64,000 nucleotides of DNA, from the NCBI GenBank assembly GCA_022578605.1, contig MU394122.1, positions 147,204 through 211,203 of the forward strand. Direction: 5' to 3'. Under the pieces are notes generated by a model that searched no databases, was not told the origin of the DNA, and saw only the letters and a list, made by a program, of their open reading frames with translations. Positions 35,701-48,546 of the stretch are shown in pieces. Position 1 is the first letter of the stretch. Every line of letters begins with the position of its first letter. Origin of the DNA: Camillea tinctor. Taxonomy: Eukaryota; Ascomycota; Sordariomycetes; Xylariales; Xylariaceae. Both the position numbers and the translations under genes were made by a program.

Positions 35701-37888
35701 CTCTCATCCATAGCCTTGATCTTGGCGTTACTCGTCATCTTTCCATAGTCGTTGTGTGTGAAAGGACTGCACAATGTGTTTGATATTCCCGCACCTCATA
35801 AGTACTATATAATGCAATGTTGGCAGACTTAAACAATAGTCTATAGGTCTGTACGGATAACTACGTCTCTTCTCATGTCGAATCCCGCCCGCTTGGTGTG
35901 TCGCCGTCGGTTGGTATAAACTGATTGGTTCTCGTTTTGATACACTGCATAGATAAGATGGGGGCTCTCTATGACCGGGCGGCGAGACCAACCACGAGAG
36001 AGATCTCATGCTGCCTTGTTTCTTTTTTTCTTTTTCCTAGATGAGGGCCTGTTTCATTATCATCCAATCGTGAAAACTGGGTAAAATACTACACTACCTA
36101 GATAGGTAGTGACTGTTCTTGCAGAACTGACACAATTTTCTTCTTCGCCGTTACTGAATTTGAATACCTGCTACCATTGGTAAACGGAAAACGGAGAATC
36201 GATGTGTCAAATTCAAAATGCAAGTCTACTTGTATGCAGACTACTGGGTACGTTGAAATTATAATAATGTCTAAACAACATGGGATGTCATATGCGTGTT
36301 TCGCGTATATTACACCTGGAGAGTAGCTGTAGGTCTTGGGTGTGCATTTCGAGTCTAAATGAAGCTGAGGGATTCTGCCTTCTTGAACAAGGCCGCTTTT
36401 TTTTGTTACAAGCGCTCAATTTGAATCCAGCGGAGAAGATCATCATATACATAACGGGGCCCTAGTTTGGTGGCGTAGGACCGCATCTTGCAGAAGTTCG
36501 CCCAGATCCTCCATCTAATTCCTCTTAGTATTGCTTTTTACGCTTCGCCCGTTTAAGCATCATCCAAACTTTGATCAGCAATTGGCCGACATATGATGTT
36601 CAATAGATGTTTTCCTATTGACTTATTTTTCATTGATCATGTGCAATTGTGTGTTAGTAGTTACATTGAGGCTAACCCACTCCCATGTGTATTTATCAAT
36701 AGACATCTAGTTAGGTAGTATATAACCACTCTTTATAGTATTACACGTTTCCTATGTATGTACTCTGAGTTATGCATCTAAAAATAGATTTGAAAAGGTA
36801 ACAATACGCGCATTTCTAAGATGCAAAGCAAACTATTAAAAACCTATCAACTTGCAATATCGATATTATCTAACTGTTGTTAAAGAAGTCGAGCATTTTG
36901 TTTGTATATTCTAAGAGCGAAACCCAAAGCCTAGCTACTAATATATACGTAATAGCGTGTCACTAATAGGTAGTTAGTATCGTGGCTTTACATATTATAG
37001 CTTTGGGCGCCTCGTAACGCCGAAGTCCTTCTCGTCTACCCCTTTTAAGCAAGGAGGCTTTGCGCCATCGTGCGCCAAGGAAGTATAACTTACCACCAAA
37101 CTGTACCGCCGAGAGAATGATGTAGACCGTTTGGTGTCTTCGACTCTAGCTTCTCGATTTGATCCTTACTGTCGTGTCGTGTTTTGCTAGATCGTTTCCC
37201 CTGCTTGATGCCTTATGTTGCTATCCGTGTTCCGTCAGTTTCCACCCGGTGTGAAGAAAAAGCAATATGCAGCATCTACTCTCTCGATACACTACACCGC
37301 GTACTAATCCTGGTAGAAAGATATATGTAATACTCGTAGCACTTGTTAAATGTGGTGTAGAACAAAGGATATTTGTAAATAGCACATAGCCTTCACGTGT
37401 GACTTCAGCTTCTCTATTCATTTCTCCTATTATTATTAGTATTATTATTACCCGCGCTCTGCCTTACGACCACCTCCTTTTCATCTTGACTTATACTTTC
37501 CAGAAACATTTTTTTCGGGCGTTGCTGTGGCTTTTCTGCCCATTCTGTTTTACTTTACTTTATGTCTCAGGAGAATACTTCACACCAAAGCTACCACGTT
37601 TATTGTCAACATTCCTGAACCTCAGTCAATATCAGTTTGGAAGGCCTACTTGGCCTCAGTAGAACGTGTAGTTCCCAAACAGCTATTGTGGTTTTATGAT
37701 TGCTTCTCTTTTTTGAAGTGTGGCATCAAAATTGAATATTCGTATTGGCCAGCTTGATTCTGTTGCTTAGGAGGCTGCAACACTCAGGTAAACAGAGACC
37801 CCCCTAGACATCTTTTATGTACTAAATTTCTTACGCCGTTTTCTTCATAGATTTATGCAGAGGAAGTGTATATACTGCATCAAGGTAT
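32706..37888. other. 5.2-kb gene-poor block
   Basis: No supported gene. Several frames of 60-110 codons are open but none has family features. A patch at 34900-35080 reads VGAWTTVRKVIGRLVLGKTS on the plus strand with stops on both sides, and a patch at 35510-35690 reads CRQPDDSNTKCKYCTKGNPE. These could be remnants of decayed genes, and I could not identify either. Poly-T and (TTA)n stretches occur at 36025 and 37425. The last 400 bases are probably the leader and promoter of the gene at 37889. Confidence 0.45.
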
Positions 37889-40800
37889 ATGCTTATTGCG
37901 ATGGGTAGTAGTATGGAGAATACACCGGAATACTATGGCAGCTTGGTTGCCTTCGAGGGCCCCGAAGAAACAGTTTTGACCCAACTTCGGTTGCTCCCCA
38001 GCTCATCAAAAGTATTGATCATCCCGTCACTTCGATATTTCTTGCCCTCAGATACCGACGACTCGTCATTCGATCCCCGGTCCTATATTTTGAAGGTTCA
38101 CGAAGCTTGCAATGCTCGCGCACAAGTAGCACGCTCATACTTGCAATATGGCACCCCAGATAATAAACGACTTGCTTTCATGCATGGAGGAACAGCTAGT
38201 GCTCGACTAGATTGCATTGATGTCATCAGTGCGCATAGTGCGAATGGAGATATAGCGGAAGCTGAAAAGATCTTCAACAAGCTCGTACAGAATGGCGTTG
38301 GAGGTCTACGGAGCCAGGGGAAAGATATGAAAAGTCCCGTGTTGGAGGAACCACATATTGCCGGGGTTGTGCAGGGTGACTTCGATGATGATATGATGGA
38401 CGATCCGATTTCTCGAGCAATGAAAGCTGCCGAGGCTTTGGATCGTAAAACCGCTTCTCTGCAGACCTATAATGAGATCGACCTCACGGTCAAACCCCGA
38501 CCTCGAAGCACGAGCGTCCCAGCATTACGTACAATTGACGATTTCCGATGGAACACACCTTTCTATACGTTTGGTGGTCCTGGATATTGGCGAAATCTAG
38601 CTAATCAAGGGATGAAGGAAAACCAGATAGGTAATATCAGTCTACGAGACACCAGAAAATGCCATTTCAGCTAACATCTATGGATAGAGAATCAGCGGGC
38701 ATCAATGGCTCTGGACAGTCCTCCCAGTGGCCCAATGTTTCCAAGTTCCACCAGAGAAGGGTATTCTAGGCCCCCATTATCACCACTCGGTCTCAACCTA
38801 GACAGCCCAGGATCTCCCACGTTCAGTTCAGCACCGAATACACCAACGGTAATAGGTGAGGCACATGTTATTGATGTACGCTGGTCTCCTGAACGAACCG
38901 ATGGGGTAGGCTGTCCTTACATTTCTGCTTGCCATAATCGAACTATGTCCCTGTCAACAACAGCTCTGCCGGGGTCAAAGGATACCGGCAATCAGTATAA
39001 TAGGACAATCCATGCTACATATCCGCGAGATAGCTTACAAGAGGTGAAACATGCTCGTCAATCTAGATCCTTCAGCGAAATTCGGCGACCAGCCTTCTCT
39101 GAACCGAGCAGAGCTACGGCCAGACGCTGTCCGCCACCCCCCCTTAAATTGGACTGCAAACCATTAAGACGACCGAGATCATACGTCAGCCAGAGCACTA
39201 ATTCTAGGCCTAAATATATAAGTCCAAGGGCATCCACTGACGGCATTCTTCCATGTCAGGATGGACACATAGAAAGTGATGGGTTATCCCATAACTTAGA
39301 AGAAGATGTTGACCCTGGAAATTATGAGCCATTTGAGATAGTCTTGCCGATGGTCGAAGACTTCGTCCTTCACCTTAAAGATGACGAAGATCCCCACTCG
39401 CGATTGGACGACATAATAAAACGCTTCAGGGATGGTACTATTCAAATGCCTACACCACCATCCTCGCGTGAGCTTGAAAGATCACAGGCTTCAGGGGAAC
39501 CAACATCTACATCCGCCCACAAAAATAACGCAATGACACATCCGGAAGCTCGGAAAGCAGGAGTACCCCTATCCCAGCCAGATCCCGGTGAATATGACCC
39601 TTTCGCGTTTCATGGAGACTACCTCGAGCCCAAATCCCGCTCAGCCACCAGAAGCATCTCAGGTAGAAGCCAAACTGTAGTGGGATCGTCACCGCCCACT
39701 CCCGCCCAGACACCGCCCCCCGCAGACCGGCCACCGAAGAAGACATTCCACAAGCTCAACATCACCGACTTCAAGACTGCGATATGCGTACAGGACTCTC
39801 TGCGGTCTATCCTCAAAGTATACTTCTCGCCCGAGAATATCGGCTACCAGCAGTTCAAATCCCCCCTGCTCCCCGAGCTCGGCAGCTTCTGGGAGCCGGT
39901 CTTCTGCAAGCCAGAGCCCAGTAACCCTAAACAAGCGACGCGTAAGCCCGACCTTATCCTCGCCATCGGTGCCCAGGGAGGCGTAGACCAATCACTCCTC
40001 GGCACCATCACCACGTCCCTCGAGAAGCTCGGCGCGAGACCGAACGGTACGACGCACAGCGCCAGGGTCGACTTAAGGTGAGCCCCCCCTTTACATCCCC
40101 ACTAACTTATATACTAACCCACACCAACCTAGATACCTCATCGCCACCGCCTGGCAAACCTTCGCGGCGCGCCCGCTCGCCGAGGAAGTCAAAGACGACC
40201 CGCTCTCGGACCCGGACCTCCTCGCCACGCTCCTGATCCCGCACCTCGAGACCTACCTCTCGACGCACACGCGCGCGCGCCTGCTGCTCCTCGAGTACCC
40301 GGCGTCGCACCTGGCGACCGTCCTCGCGCTGCAGCGGCTGCTCGGCGGGGACCTGGTGAAAGTAGTCGGGGTGCTGGGGCCGGCGTCCCGGCGAGCGGCG
40401 CACGCGCACCGGGGGCCGTCGTTCTCGGGGGCCAACTACCTGCTCGGGTCGCGCGCGACGCCGGCCGACATCGCGGCGCTGATCGCCGACGTGTGGCGCG
40501 TGCTGCTGGACATCTCGGCGCAGTACGGGCCGCCGGACGGGGGCATCCTGCCCGCGGGGCCGATCGCCGACGCGGCGGGCATGCTCGGGTTCCGGCCTCC
40601 TGTGCCGGAACCGCCGCGCTTGCACCGCGATGGGGTGGCCGTTAGGAGCGCGGGTTCGCGCGGGCGCGGTGGGGGGCCGTCCCGGGCGAGCAAGCTGCTG
40701 CGTGTGCTGGGGGGCGCGGACGAGCAGTCGTCGGTGTACTTGAATAACATCATGGACGCGGATGAGGAGGAAGACAACTGCGATGGTGAGGGAAAGGGGC

Positions 40801-40976
40801 TAGGGAGGAACAGGTCTGGGAGGGAGTGCAGCAATAGACTTGTTGATGAGGATGAGAGGCAGCTTGCGGCTGACGAGCGCCGGTATATGCCCCTGTGGGG
40901 GTTGCAGCAGAAGGCATCGGAAACGAAGAGGGGGAACACGCGTAAGGCGCTGAAGTGGCTTGGGCTTTCGAACTGA
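37889..40976 (+). CDS. Large Ser/Pro-rich conserved fungal protein ('gastric mucin-like')
   Basis: Three exons, 37889-38630, 38688-40077 and 40133-40976, giving 991 aa; introns GTAATA...GGATAG (with a GCTAAC branch) and GTGAGC...CCTAG. The N-terminal 110 residues (SLVAFEGPEETVLTQLRLLP, SKVLIIPSLRYFLP) and the C-terminal 300 residues (TFHKLNITDFKTAICVQDSLRSILKVYFSPENIGYQQF, then RYLIATAWQTFAARPLAEEVKDD) are compact. The middle 400 residues are disordered and Ser/Pro-rich. Proteins of this layout are annotated 'gastric mucin-like' in many filamentous ascomycetes without experimental function; no signal peptide or membrane segment is seen here. The third exon is markedly GC-richer than the first two. 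The ATG could be any of three in-frame methionines in the first nine codons. Confidence 0.85.
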
Positions 40977-43006
40977 TAGATAGGTTTATGTCATTGGTCT
41001 GTTAGGTTTTTGGGGGGGGGGCTTTTTTTTGGCTTGATATGTGGATGGGAGAAGGAGATGTGAGAGAAATCAAGTGCTTGGTATAGGTATTATTTATGAG
41101 TCTGCAGTATGTAGTTGTCGGTATTATTGTCTGCCCCTTTTACGTTTGGCACATATAGAACTCCCAACTATCACTACCGTATTACTATGTTATCCCCTCT
41201 TATTTGTTTACTTGAGATGAGTGTTTTTGAGATATTTATTGAAATCCTTTATGGAAACCTTTGGGCTCCAGGTCAATGTAGTTTTGCTCTTATATACCTA
41301 GGTACACATCTTCCGTTGATACTTTTTCTCCATTCGTCGAGAGAAGATGAAGGAGACCGGAAAGGTATGTATGTATCCTATTTTCCTGTGGGTAAGTCCT
41401 GTGTATTATTCGCGTAACCTCTGCAAGTAAGGGGACTTACCATCTAGGGCCGCTCCCCGTCCAATCAACCCTGACTACTCCTTCTTCAGTATCGTGTGTG
41501 TGTTTCTCTGGTTCGTGTATGCATGCACAAGACCGGTACCGGCCTCGTGGTGCGCGGGAGGCGGGTATGTATCCCCTAAAAGAGAAAAGGGGGAGAAAAG
41601 CCACCGGGCCAATAATCATTATATACGTAGCGTGGATATCTGTTCCCTCAACAAACGCCCTGATGCTTTTTTTCCCGATTGCTTGTCTCAAGTCAGCCTC
41701 TCGTCGACTAGATAATTATCGAACATATCTAATGACAATACTGAACGAATCTAGAACTTCAACCACCAATCGGCATTGTGCCAACTCTACAATATTTACT
41801 TTGCTTCCGCGCCTCCTGAAACATGCAGTAAAACCACGATAGGACATCTGTAGTCGTGGCGATCAAGAGCAGGGCATGAGAGGGAAACTGCCCGTCTAGT
41901 TGGTCTACCTGATAACCTATATTGAGTATCGAGCACTTGCATCTTCACCGGGAGATTAATAGCTATACGGTTGGTCGAATAAATAGCAGATTCGGGGCAG
42001 TATATAGGAACAGGGCAGATAAGGTCATATGATCTCCACACACATACATGAGTGGGAGTAGGCTGTAAGCCTGATGGTCATGATTGGAGGTTGGACCAGT
42101 CTAGACAGATAAAATATGATGTATAATTCTTACACATTAAATGAGCCAGCACATATGGGGCATGGGAAAAACTGTAAGAAAACAGTAAGTAACCTTCGAG
42201 TCCTGTTGGACCACAGTGACAAGGCGTCAGGATAGATGTTAAGATCACATGCTACGAGTTGGCGGCTTCTCGCCAATCGTTTGCTCGGGTTTAAAAGGGG
42301 AATCAGCCCAGAGATAGCAGCATTTCCATGGACATAGCCGGGTAGGGATGTAGGAATTAAACGAATACGTCCGTATGATTAAGTATACCCTAACTGCGGA
42401 AAAACAACCTCGTCATGGTAGGAGGAAGACAGAGAGAAAAGGAGTGAGAACATGATGTCGGTGACTTCGTGAACGTCTTCTCCCCCCCCCCAATTTACCT
42501 TGCCCCAAGCAAGGGTCACCGGGAATATGCACACACACAGAGACAATACGTCATGCCATCCTCCCCGAACCCATACAAATGCCCAGAAGAGATGTATCGA
42601 AAAAAAAAAAGAAAAGGAAAGGGCGCGCGCAAATTCTAATACAAACACATTCTTTCGCCCGGTCATTAGCAGTACTCATTATGGAAGGCAACTAGATGGA
42701 GCAGGTTCAAGGAGACTCCTCCTAGTCTATCATGAAGAAAGAAAAACCCCTTTCTCGCACGCCAGAGTGAAGAATCGAGTTGTTTCCATGAGTGGGTTCC
42801 ATGGAACAATCTGAGGAACGTAGGGACGGGTCGGCGAAATGGTAGGATCCAAGTGATCATTCATCTATTCGCAGTCAAAGACGAGAACAATAAACACATT
42901 CCACCTAAGCCATCCTGACCACCTGCATGCCTGTATTACCAGTCCGTTCCAGGAAATCAAAATGGACGTGAAACCGTTGCCGTGAGGGTATCATGATTTA
43001 CTGCCT
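40977..43006. other. Convergent spacer, no gene seen
   Basis: Between two converging genes. Poly-G/T and poly-C runs occur at 41010-41030 and 42482-42492, and there is a perfect TACCTAGGTA at 41295-41304. Frames of 100-115 codons near 41500 and 42500 lack protein-like composition. Confidence 0.5.
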
Positions 43007-44235
43007 TTAGCAGCAGCCGCCGTTGGACGAGTTGGACACGCTATGGCCAGGGCCGACCTGGACGCCAGGCTTCGTGTTGGTGGTGGACTGAGAACCCATG
43101 CGCTCCTTGATTTGCCGGGCCATGGTCAAGAAAGCCTGCTCGACGTTGGAGGCATTCTTAGCCGAGGTCTCGAGGAAGGGGATTCCCAGGCTGTCAGCGA
43201 ACTCCTACAGGGGGGACAGTTAGTAATCTAATCTCGCACACAAGAGCAACGGAATATGACGAAAGCGGCACGATAGGATTACGAAATCGGGGAGGTGCAA
43301 TATTCGTACGTACCTTGGCGACTGTGTACTCGACAACCTTCTTCTCCGACATATCGCTCTTGTTGCCTACGAGGAGCTTGTTGACACCCTCGGTGGCGTA
43401 TCGGTCGATCTCCTGTAGCCACTGCTTCACGTTGTTGAAGCTGTCCATGTCGGTGACATCGTAGACGACGCAGATGCCGTGGGCTCCACGGTAGTACGAT
43501 GAGGTGATAGTTCGGAAACGTTCTTGTCCGGCAGTATCCCACTAGAAAACGGGACGATGTCAGCAAGGTGGTGTCGCAAAGTGTTGGGGTTGGGGGGGTG
43601 GAGGGGCATTCTCACGATCTGCAACTTCACCGTCTTTCCGTCCAACTCAATAGTTCGGATTTTCTAATCTGGGTCAGCACGCAACAATACCACAGCGCAT
43701 GCAAATCACGGCCACGTACGAAGTCGACCCCGATAGTAGAGATGTAGGACTCGGTATAGGTGTCGTCGGCGAATCGGAGCAAGAGACAAGACTTTCCAAC
43801 ACCGGAGTCTCCGATGAGGAGGAGCTTGAATAGGTAGTCGTATCTGTAAGGCGGATGGGTCAGTTGAACTGGACTGGCATTTAAGACTTGACGAAGTTTG
43901 GCCTGGTTCTGATGCTGGAGTCCATCCATGACAGAAGGACCGGGCGGGATGCGAGAATTCATGGTGGCGGTTGGGTAAGGCAGGGTGATGATGGTGGTGG
44001 CGGTGGTGATCGGGATGCAACACCAAGGGAGTTGTTGAGGAAGGGATCGTGGTGATGCATTTTTTGGCACAGCAGAGGAGGGGTAGGCAAAACAATAATA
44101 TATCGAGGAATCGTAGGGTAGACTCTGTTATTGTCGATAGTCAGTACTAGAGCTCTGTGTTTCAAAAGAATAGCAAAGGATGACTCGAGGATGTTGGGAG
44201 AGGCTTGTGTGGTGGACCTACTACTCGGGATTCAT
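43007..44235 (-). CDS. ypt1: Rab-family small GTPase Ypt1 (Rab1)
   Basis: Five exons: 44225-44235, 43720-43843, 43616-43663, 43314-43541 and 43007-43204; 202 aa. Ypt1 drives ER-to-Golgi traffic and early autophagy on membranes of the early secretory pathway. All Rab elements are present: P-loop GDSGVGKS at 15-22, effector loop [43 protein letters not shown], and the C-terminal GGCC double-cysteine geranylgeranylation site. The first coding exon is only 11 nt (ATGAATCCCGA); with the A of exon 2 it gives the expected N-terminus [13 protein letters not shown]. It is followed by a 381-bp intron ending CTGAC...TTACAG. An unspliced frame through that intron (from an ATG at about 43961) would give a non-standard 40-residue extension and is less likely. 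Confidence 0.96.
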
Positions 44236-45860
44236 GTTGACAAGGTGAGAATGCGCTCAAGGTGTAGGAACAAGAAGATGAGAAGCGGTGGAAATAGGGA
44301 CAAAGGCAACAGATGGTTAAATAGATGGAGATGGAGAAGATGAATCTACAAGTGTTTTTTTTGGAGGATGACGTGAAAGAAAGGGGGGCGTTTGGGGGAT
44401 GGTTTATTGTCGTTAATGGATGGTGATGCAGAAAGAGAATTGAGACAAGCGTAGGCTCCTGGCGTTGTTCAAGGGACGTCAAGACTTACATTCACCACCT
44501 GGGGGCCCTAACCTGCACTCGAACCCACTAACATCCACCCGCATCCACCACTTAGCATTCAGCTAACTGGGTACTGCCGGGGTACTACTTATCAGCTGGT
44601 CGGTGCCCCCAAAGAGAAGGTCAAGTGTGGGTTCACTTCCAAAGTTATTCCATGCCGAGGACCCAGAAGTCCAGACCATCAGCCAATCACAAGACGAGGA
44701 ACTTGGGGCGGATACCATCCTTAGTAATTTAACTTCCTATGACACCTGGTGGAGGTCTGTTTGCGGGTGTCAACGAGGGAATTGTCTCCCCTCTTGATAA
44801 GAGAAGAAAAGAGAAGATTTAAAAAAAAAGCCAACTGACCAGTTTGGCCAACTGACTTCAGCACTAGCCAGACAATAACTTACCACATACATGGTCACAA
44901 GGAAAACCATTCTTTGCCATCCCACCTTATCAACCCAATACCATTAACCCAGGTTATCTAATTATATATTTACTGCATGTAGGTATATCCATATTATGTA
45001 CCTACTTTATTATTATGTAAGTCAACAGTATATGTAGGTATGTAGGTAGTAGTGGACCTGGAGATCAAGACTCAACCCCTCCTCTCTTCACAAGCTAAAG
45101 TGTATCTTCTAAGGATGTTATACATTATTTGTTTTAAACATCAAATTTACTATCAGTAAATAACCTAACCTAGGTAAGTACCTAGGTTAGGTAAGTACAG
45201 TAGTATAGATTGGTATAGGGAACAGCGCTAAAGTTTATCAGCTGAAAGGGCTAGAATCTTGACATGTCTACGGTGGAGAAGTTTCCTGTCAATTCCATGC
45301 TCCGGGGGATTTTCCAGTGGGGTTCTGTATTGTACGTACATAGAATACGGACTGTCACTTACTAAGTACCAACCCAATTGATTTATCTACAGAATGCTTT
45401 TATTACCTAGGTATGTACTTACTCACTACTACTAGGTACTACTACCTAACCTAGCCCACTACAACCCGTGGTACCGGACCAATGCCGTGTTACCTTTTCC
45501 GCCTTACCAGAAAAGATTAAAGAAAAACTCTATCTAGTGTAGCTTCTTCATCCTCCCACCCCGTCCAACCGTTTGGATTTCATGCTTCACTTACACCATA
45601 TCATACGTACACAACTCCCATAATGAGAAATTTTGCTTCACCCTGCCTCACTCACCTGAATGAATCTCGTCTCCCTAACTGAGAATATACAGCAAGCTCA
45701 AGTCCTGAAGTCCTTGTATTCAACATAATAGCTAGCTAGCTACCTACCCACCTAGAAGCTAGCTAGCTCTCTCTCTTTCTCTCTTTTCCCCGTTTGTCGA
45801 ATCCATTCATGAGCTCCCTCTCAGCTGCTGGCTTTCTGCTGCCACCGAGGCCTAGGACTC
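44236..45860. other. Divergent intergenic region of ypt1 and the next gene
   Basis: Upstream of both ypt1 and the plus-strand gene at 45861. It is rich in TAGGTA-type motifs, with a cluster at 45160-45200 (overlapping AACCTAGGTA and TACCTAGGTT) and a perfect TACCTAGGTA at 45404-45413. AGCTAGCTAG repeats and a CTCTCTTT tract (45730-45785) lie just before the gene. No coding frame is supported. Confidence 0.5.
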
Positions 45861-46837
45861 ATGTCCCTAACCAATACAATCGTTCGTACACCCCCTGCCA
45901 TCCTAGGTTCGAGGGCGGTCCTCTCTCGAATACCAACCAGCACAACACCCGCCGCAACGAACCCGGCCCCGAGATCGCTTCCCCCCGCATTACGCCCCGT
46001 ACCGCAACATGACTTGACCCCCTTTTGGTTTGATTCGACCTTCCCCCGCCGCGACCTCCCCGCTGCTGGCACCGACCCGCTACGGCCCGATAGTGAGCGG
46101 AAAGTCAAGCTCGGACGAAGTGAGTCTTTCCTGGTTCCCAATTCCCTTCCGCGCCGTGTGTCGCAGCTGTGCTGACAGCTTCCTCTCTCCCTTCCCTAGC
46201 TCTACGCATACTTCAAGAGCGGCTCCCGAGCCTGCTGCAGTCGCCGCTACCGCAAGAAATCCTATCACCACAAATATCCCTCCACCTCTTCCCCTCGACG
46301 CATCCCTACCTCCCGACGGTATCGGGCCGGGTAGCCTACATAGCGGCGCTGTGGACCTCACCGATAGCCTGGAACCGGGTGCCCATCATCGGCAACCTGA
46401 AGATCGAGATCCTCTCGGAGCGCATGGTCAGCCAGCCGCTACACTTCTCGCCCAAGGTGGCCGGCGCGTACGATGAGCAGCTGGTCGTCAAGTGGAGGAC
46501 CACAACGGGGGACAAGCCGCGGGGCGCCAAGCTGAGCCTGACCGAGCAAGGCGAGCAGAAGCTCGACGACAACCTTCGCGGCTCGCAGTCCCCCGGCGAC
46601 GAGAAGAAGGCCTTCACCGGCCTGTTCATATTCGAGTTCGACAAGGAGGGCCGCATCATCAGCCACACCATCGAGCACGTCGACGAGCACAGGGAGTGGG
46701 AAAAGGGTGTCGGTGCCAAGGTGGTGGGGCTTACGGACTGGCTACTAGGCGGCATAAAGGGGCGCTCCGACGACGGCGGGGCCCTACCGGTATTTAGCAT
46801 TTTGGAGAAAAGGACGGGTAGAGGAATGACACGGTAG
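45861..46837 (+). CDS. Conserved fungal protein, probably mitochondrial
   Basis: Two exons, 45861-46119 and 46200-46837, giving 298 aa; intron GTGAGT...CCCTAG. The first 75 residues are Ser/Thr/Arg/Pro-rich with few acids (MSLTNTIVRTPPAILGSRAV), like a mitochondrial presequence. The conserved core follows: TLRILQERLPSLLQSPLPQE, then SGRVAYIAALWTSPIAWNRV, VPIIGNLKIEILSERM, and a C-terminal beta-rich part (GLFIFEFDKEGRIISHTIEH) resembling an NTF2-like cone fold. It matches, from memory, a fungal family of small mitochondrial proteins near the yeast MIOREX component group, but I am not sure of the name. The function is unknown. It converges with the 2EXR gene, 416 bp away. Confidence 0.8.
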
Positions 46838-47253
46838 ACAATGGGGAGGGAGGTTAAGAAACGGTGTTCCGGCGTTCAATTTGGTGTGTTGTCCCATCTG
46901 ACTGATGAATGATACGATACATGGATTACTTTCACACACATACACACGAAAGAAGAAAAAAATTCAAATCACGATGGTGTACGATGAAAATTGGAATACA
47001 ATTCAAGGAAAAGAAAAAGGGTGGAGCACCATAAAGAGAAAGGGGTTTCAAAAACAAAAACATGTACCAAAAGTTTAACACCACTCAGTCTTGAGAACGG
47101 GGGTTTGTGTACAACCTCTATTTAGTGTGTATTCTCTTGTATGTATATATAACGTACGTATGCAGAAACGAAGCAAAAGAACAAGGAAAAAGAGAGATCT
47201 CTTGATATCATTATTATTCCTTTAGGTGTCTTATTTTTTATATATAAAAAAAA
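46838..47253. other. Convergent 3' flanks
   Basis: AT-rich, with A-rich stretches and TGTATGTATATATAACGTACG-like sequence. Probably terminators of both converging genes; no gene was seen. Confidence 0.5.
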
Positions 47254-48546
47254 TCACCAATCATTACTTTCCGCTATTTCTAGCCTTGCTGTTTCGGGTA
47301 TTTCTGTCACGACCGAGTCCTTACTACTGCTGCTGCTACTCTCCGGGAGAGCAGAAGTCACCGTGTTGAGGATGTGCTTCTCGAGGTCCGACTCCCGAAC
47401 CAGCACGAATTCTATGTTAGCCAGAGTTGACTTGACGATCGAGCCCTTATACCAGTAGTCCCATATCTTCTGCAAGACGTTGTCGTTGCCTTCCTCCTGT
47501 CTCGGCCCCGAGCGCTGCTGTTGCTGCTGCCGCCGCTGCCCTCCGGCTTCTAACCCCTGAGACGACGACGTCGACACAGCAGCCGCCCCGTTTTGATAAC
47601 TCACACTGCTACTACGCCCCTCCATCACCTCGACGCCATCCCAATCCACGGCTCCTCCCTCGTTCCCGCTCCCATCCCCACCCCAAATCTCCCTCACACC
47701 CGGCTCCACATCCCCCTCCTCCAGCGGCACCAGCGGCCCATCCCCGCCCATAAGCGTATGCGTGTACTCGTCGGCAGCGGTGACCGTGACGATGACGCGG
47801 CCGTCGGACGGGGGAAACCGATCGACGACGTGGAAGAGGGAGCCGAAGATCTGCTGGACGCCGGCCTCGCCGTAGCGCAGGGCGCCGAACGCGACGGCGG
47901 CGCGGCGCACGCGGCGGGCCTCGCGGCGGTCGAGGAAGTACGCCATGGGGCTGTTGATCCCGAAGCTGTCGCACGGCTCCAGCTCGCCGAGCAGGTACAC
48001 CGTGTCGAGGGCGAAGTTGAACCAGACGCGCGGGCGGCTCCAGGCCGGGGGCGGGGGCGGCGGGGAAGGCGGGTAGGGGTACGGGTGCGGGTGCAGGTGC
48101 GGCGAGTAGTGCGACACCGGCAGGTCCATGCCCGCCAGCACGAGGGGCACTTTCCACGAGAAGGCCAGCTCGTAGTGCGCGAGCGCGAGCGCGCGCGTCT
48201 CGTGGCTGATGTGCAGGAGCACGGGGATGGGCGGGCGCGCGGGCCGCGAGAGGAGCAGGTCCTCGCGCTGCGAGGACGCCGTCTCCGCGTCGAGGCAGGC
48301 GACGGCTACCACCCGCGGCACGATCAGGTGCTCCCAGATCTTGAGCCGGATCTCCGCCGGCAGATTGGGGAATAAGGAAAACCGCTTCGGCCCCCCGCCC
48401 GCGACCGCCGCGGCGCGCATGGCGGAGACGGTGGCTAGCTCGAGGCCGTCGCTTACGACCCGGAACTCGAGCCAGAATCGGTTGCTGTTGCTGTTGTCGG
48501 GGGTGTCATGACTGTCATTGTATAGACCTCGCGATGGAGGCGACAT
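47254..48546 (-). CDS. 2EXR-domain fungal protein
   Basis: Single exon, 430 aa. The 2EXR (F-box-like) signature is at residues 56-76: FSLFPNLPAEIRLKIWEHLI followed by PRVVAV. Supporting family blocks are IPVLLHISHETRALALAHYEL and PRVWFNFALDTVYLLGE. A Pro-rich insert (residues 158-175, containing PPSPPPPPPAW) interrupts the domain, and the C-terminal half has Gly/Ser- and Gln-rich low-complexity tracts. 2EXR proteins are a very large fungal family, and their F-box-like helix suggests protein interaction. No member's role can be transferred here. An in-frame Met43 just before the domain is an alternative start. GC content is high in the domain, and the opposite strand is also open there, which is a composition effect. 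Confidence 0.85.
   Translation of the reverse strand: MSPPSRGLYNDSHDTPDNSNSNRFWLEFRVVSDGLELATVSAMRAAAVAGGGPKRFSLFPNLPAEIRLKIWEHLIVPRVVAVACLDAETASSQREDLLLSRPARPPIPVLLHISHETRALALAHYELAFSWKVPLVLAGMDLPVSHYSPHLHPHPYPYPPSPPPPPPAWSRPRVWFNFALDTVYLLGELEPCDSFGINSPMAYFLDRREARRVRRAAVAFGALRYGEAGVQQIFGSLFHVVDRFPPSDGRVIVTVTAADEYTHTLMGGDGPLVPLEEGDVEPGVREIWGGDGSGNEGGAVDWDGVEVMEGRSSSVSYQNGAAAVSTSSSQGLEAGGQRRQQQQQRSGPRQEEGNDNVLQKIWDYWYKGSIVKSTLANIEFVLVRESDLEKHILNTVTSALPESSSSSSKDSVVTEIPETARLEIAESNDW

Noticed and set aside
40107..40939. Minus-strand frames opposite the third exon of the mucin-like gene
   Set aside because: High GC opens the opposite strand. The plus-strand exon joins in phase with two upstream exons and has family-like conserved sequence.
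44470..44530. tRNA-like B box (GGGTTCGAGTGC on the minus strand)
   Set aside because: No A box at the right distance and no acceptor-stem pairing.
44603..44797. 64-codon frame starting PPKRRSSVGSLPK
   Set aside because: It starts with GTG rather than ATG and lies in the divergent promoter of ypt1; no homology is recognised.
47593..48375. Long plus-strand frames opposite the 2EXR gene
   Set aside because: They are a mirror of GC-rich codon use in the minus-strand gene; the translations are Arg/Ala/His-rich and unlike real protein.
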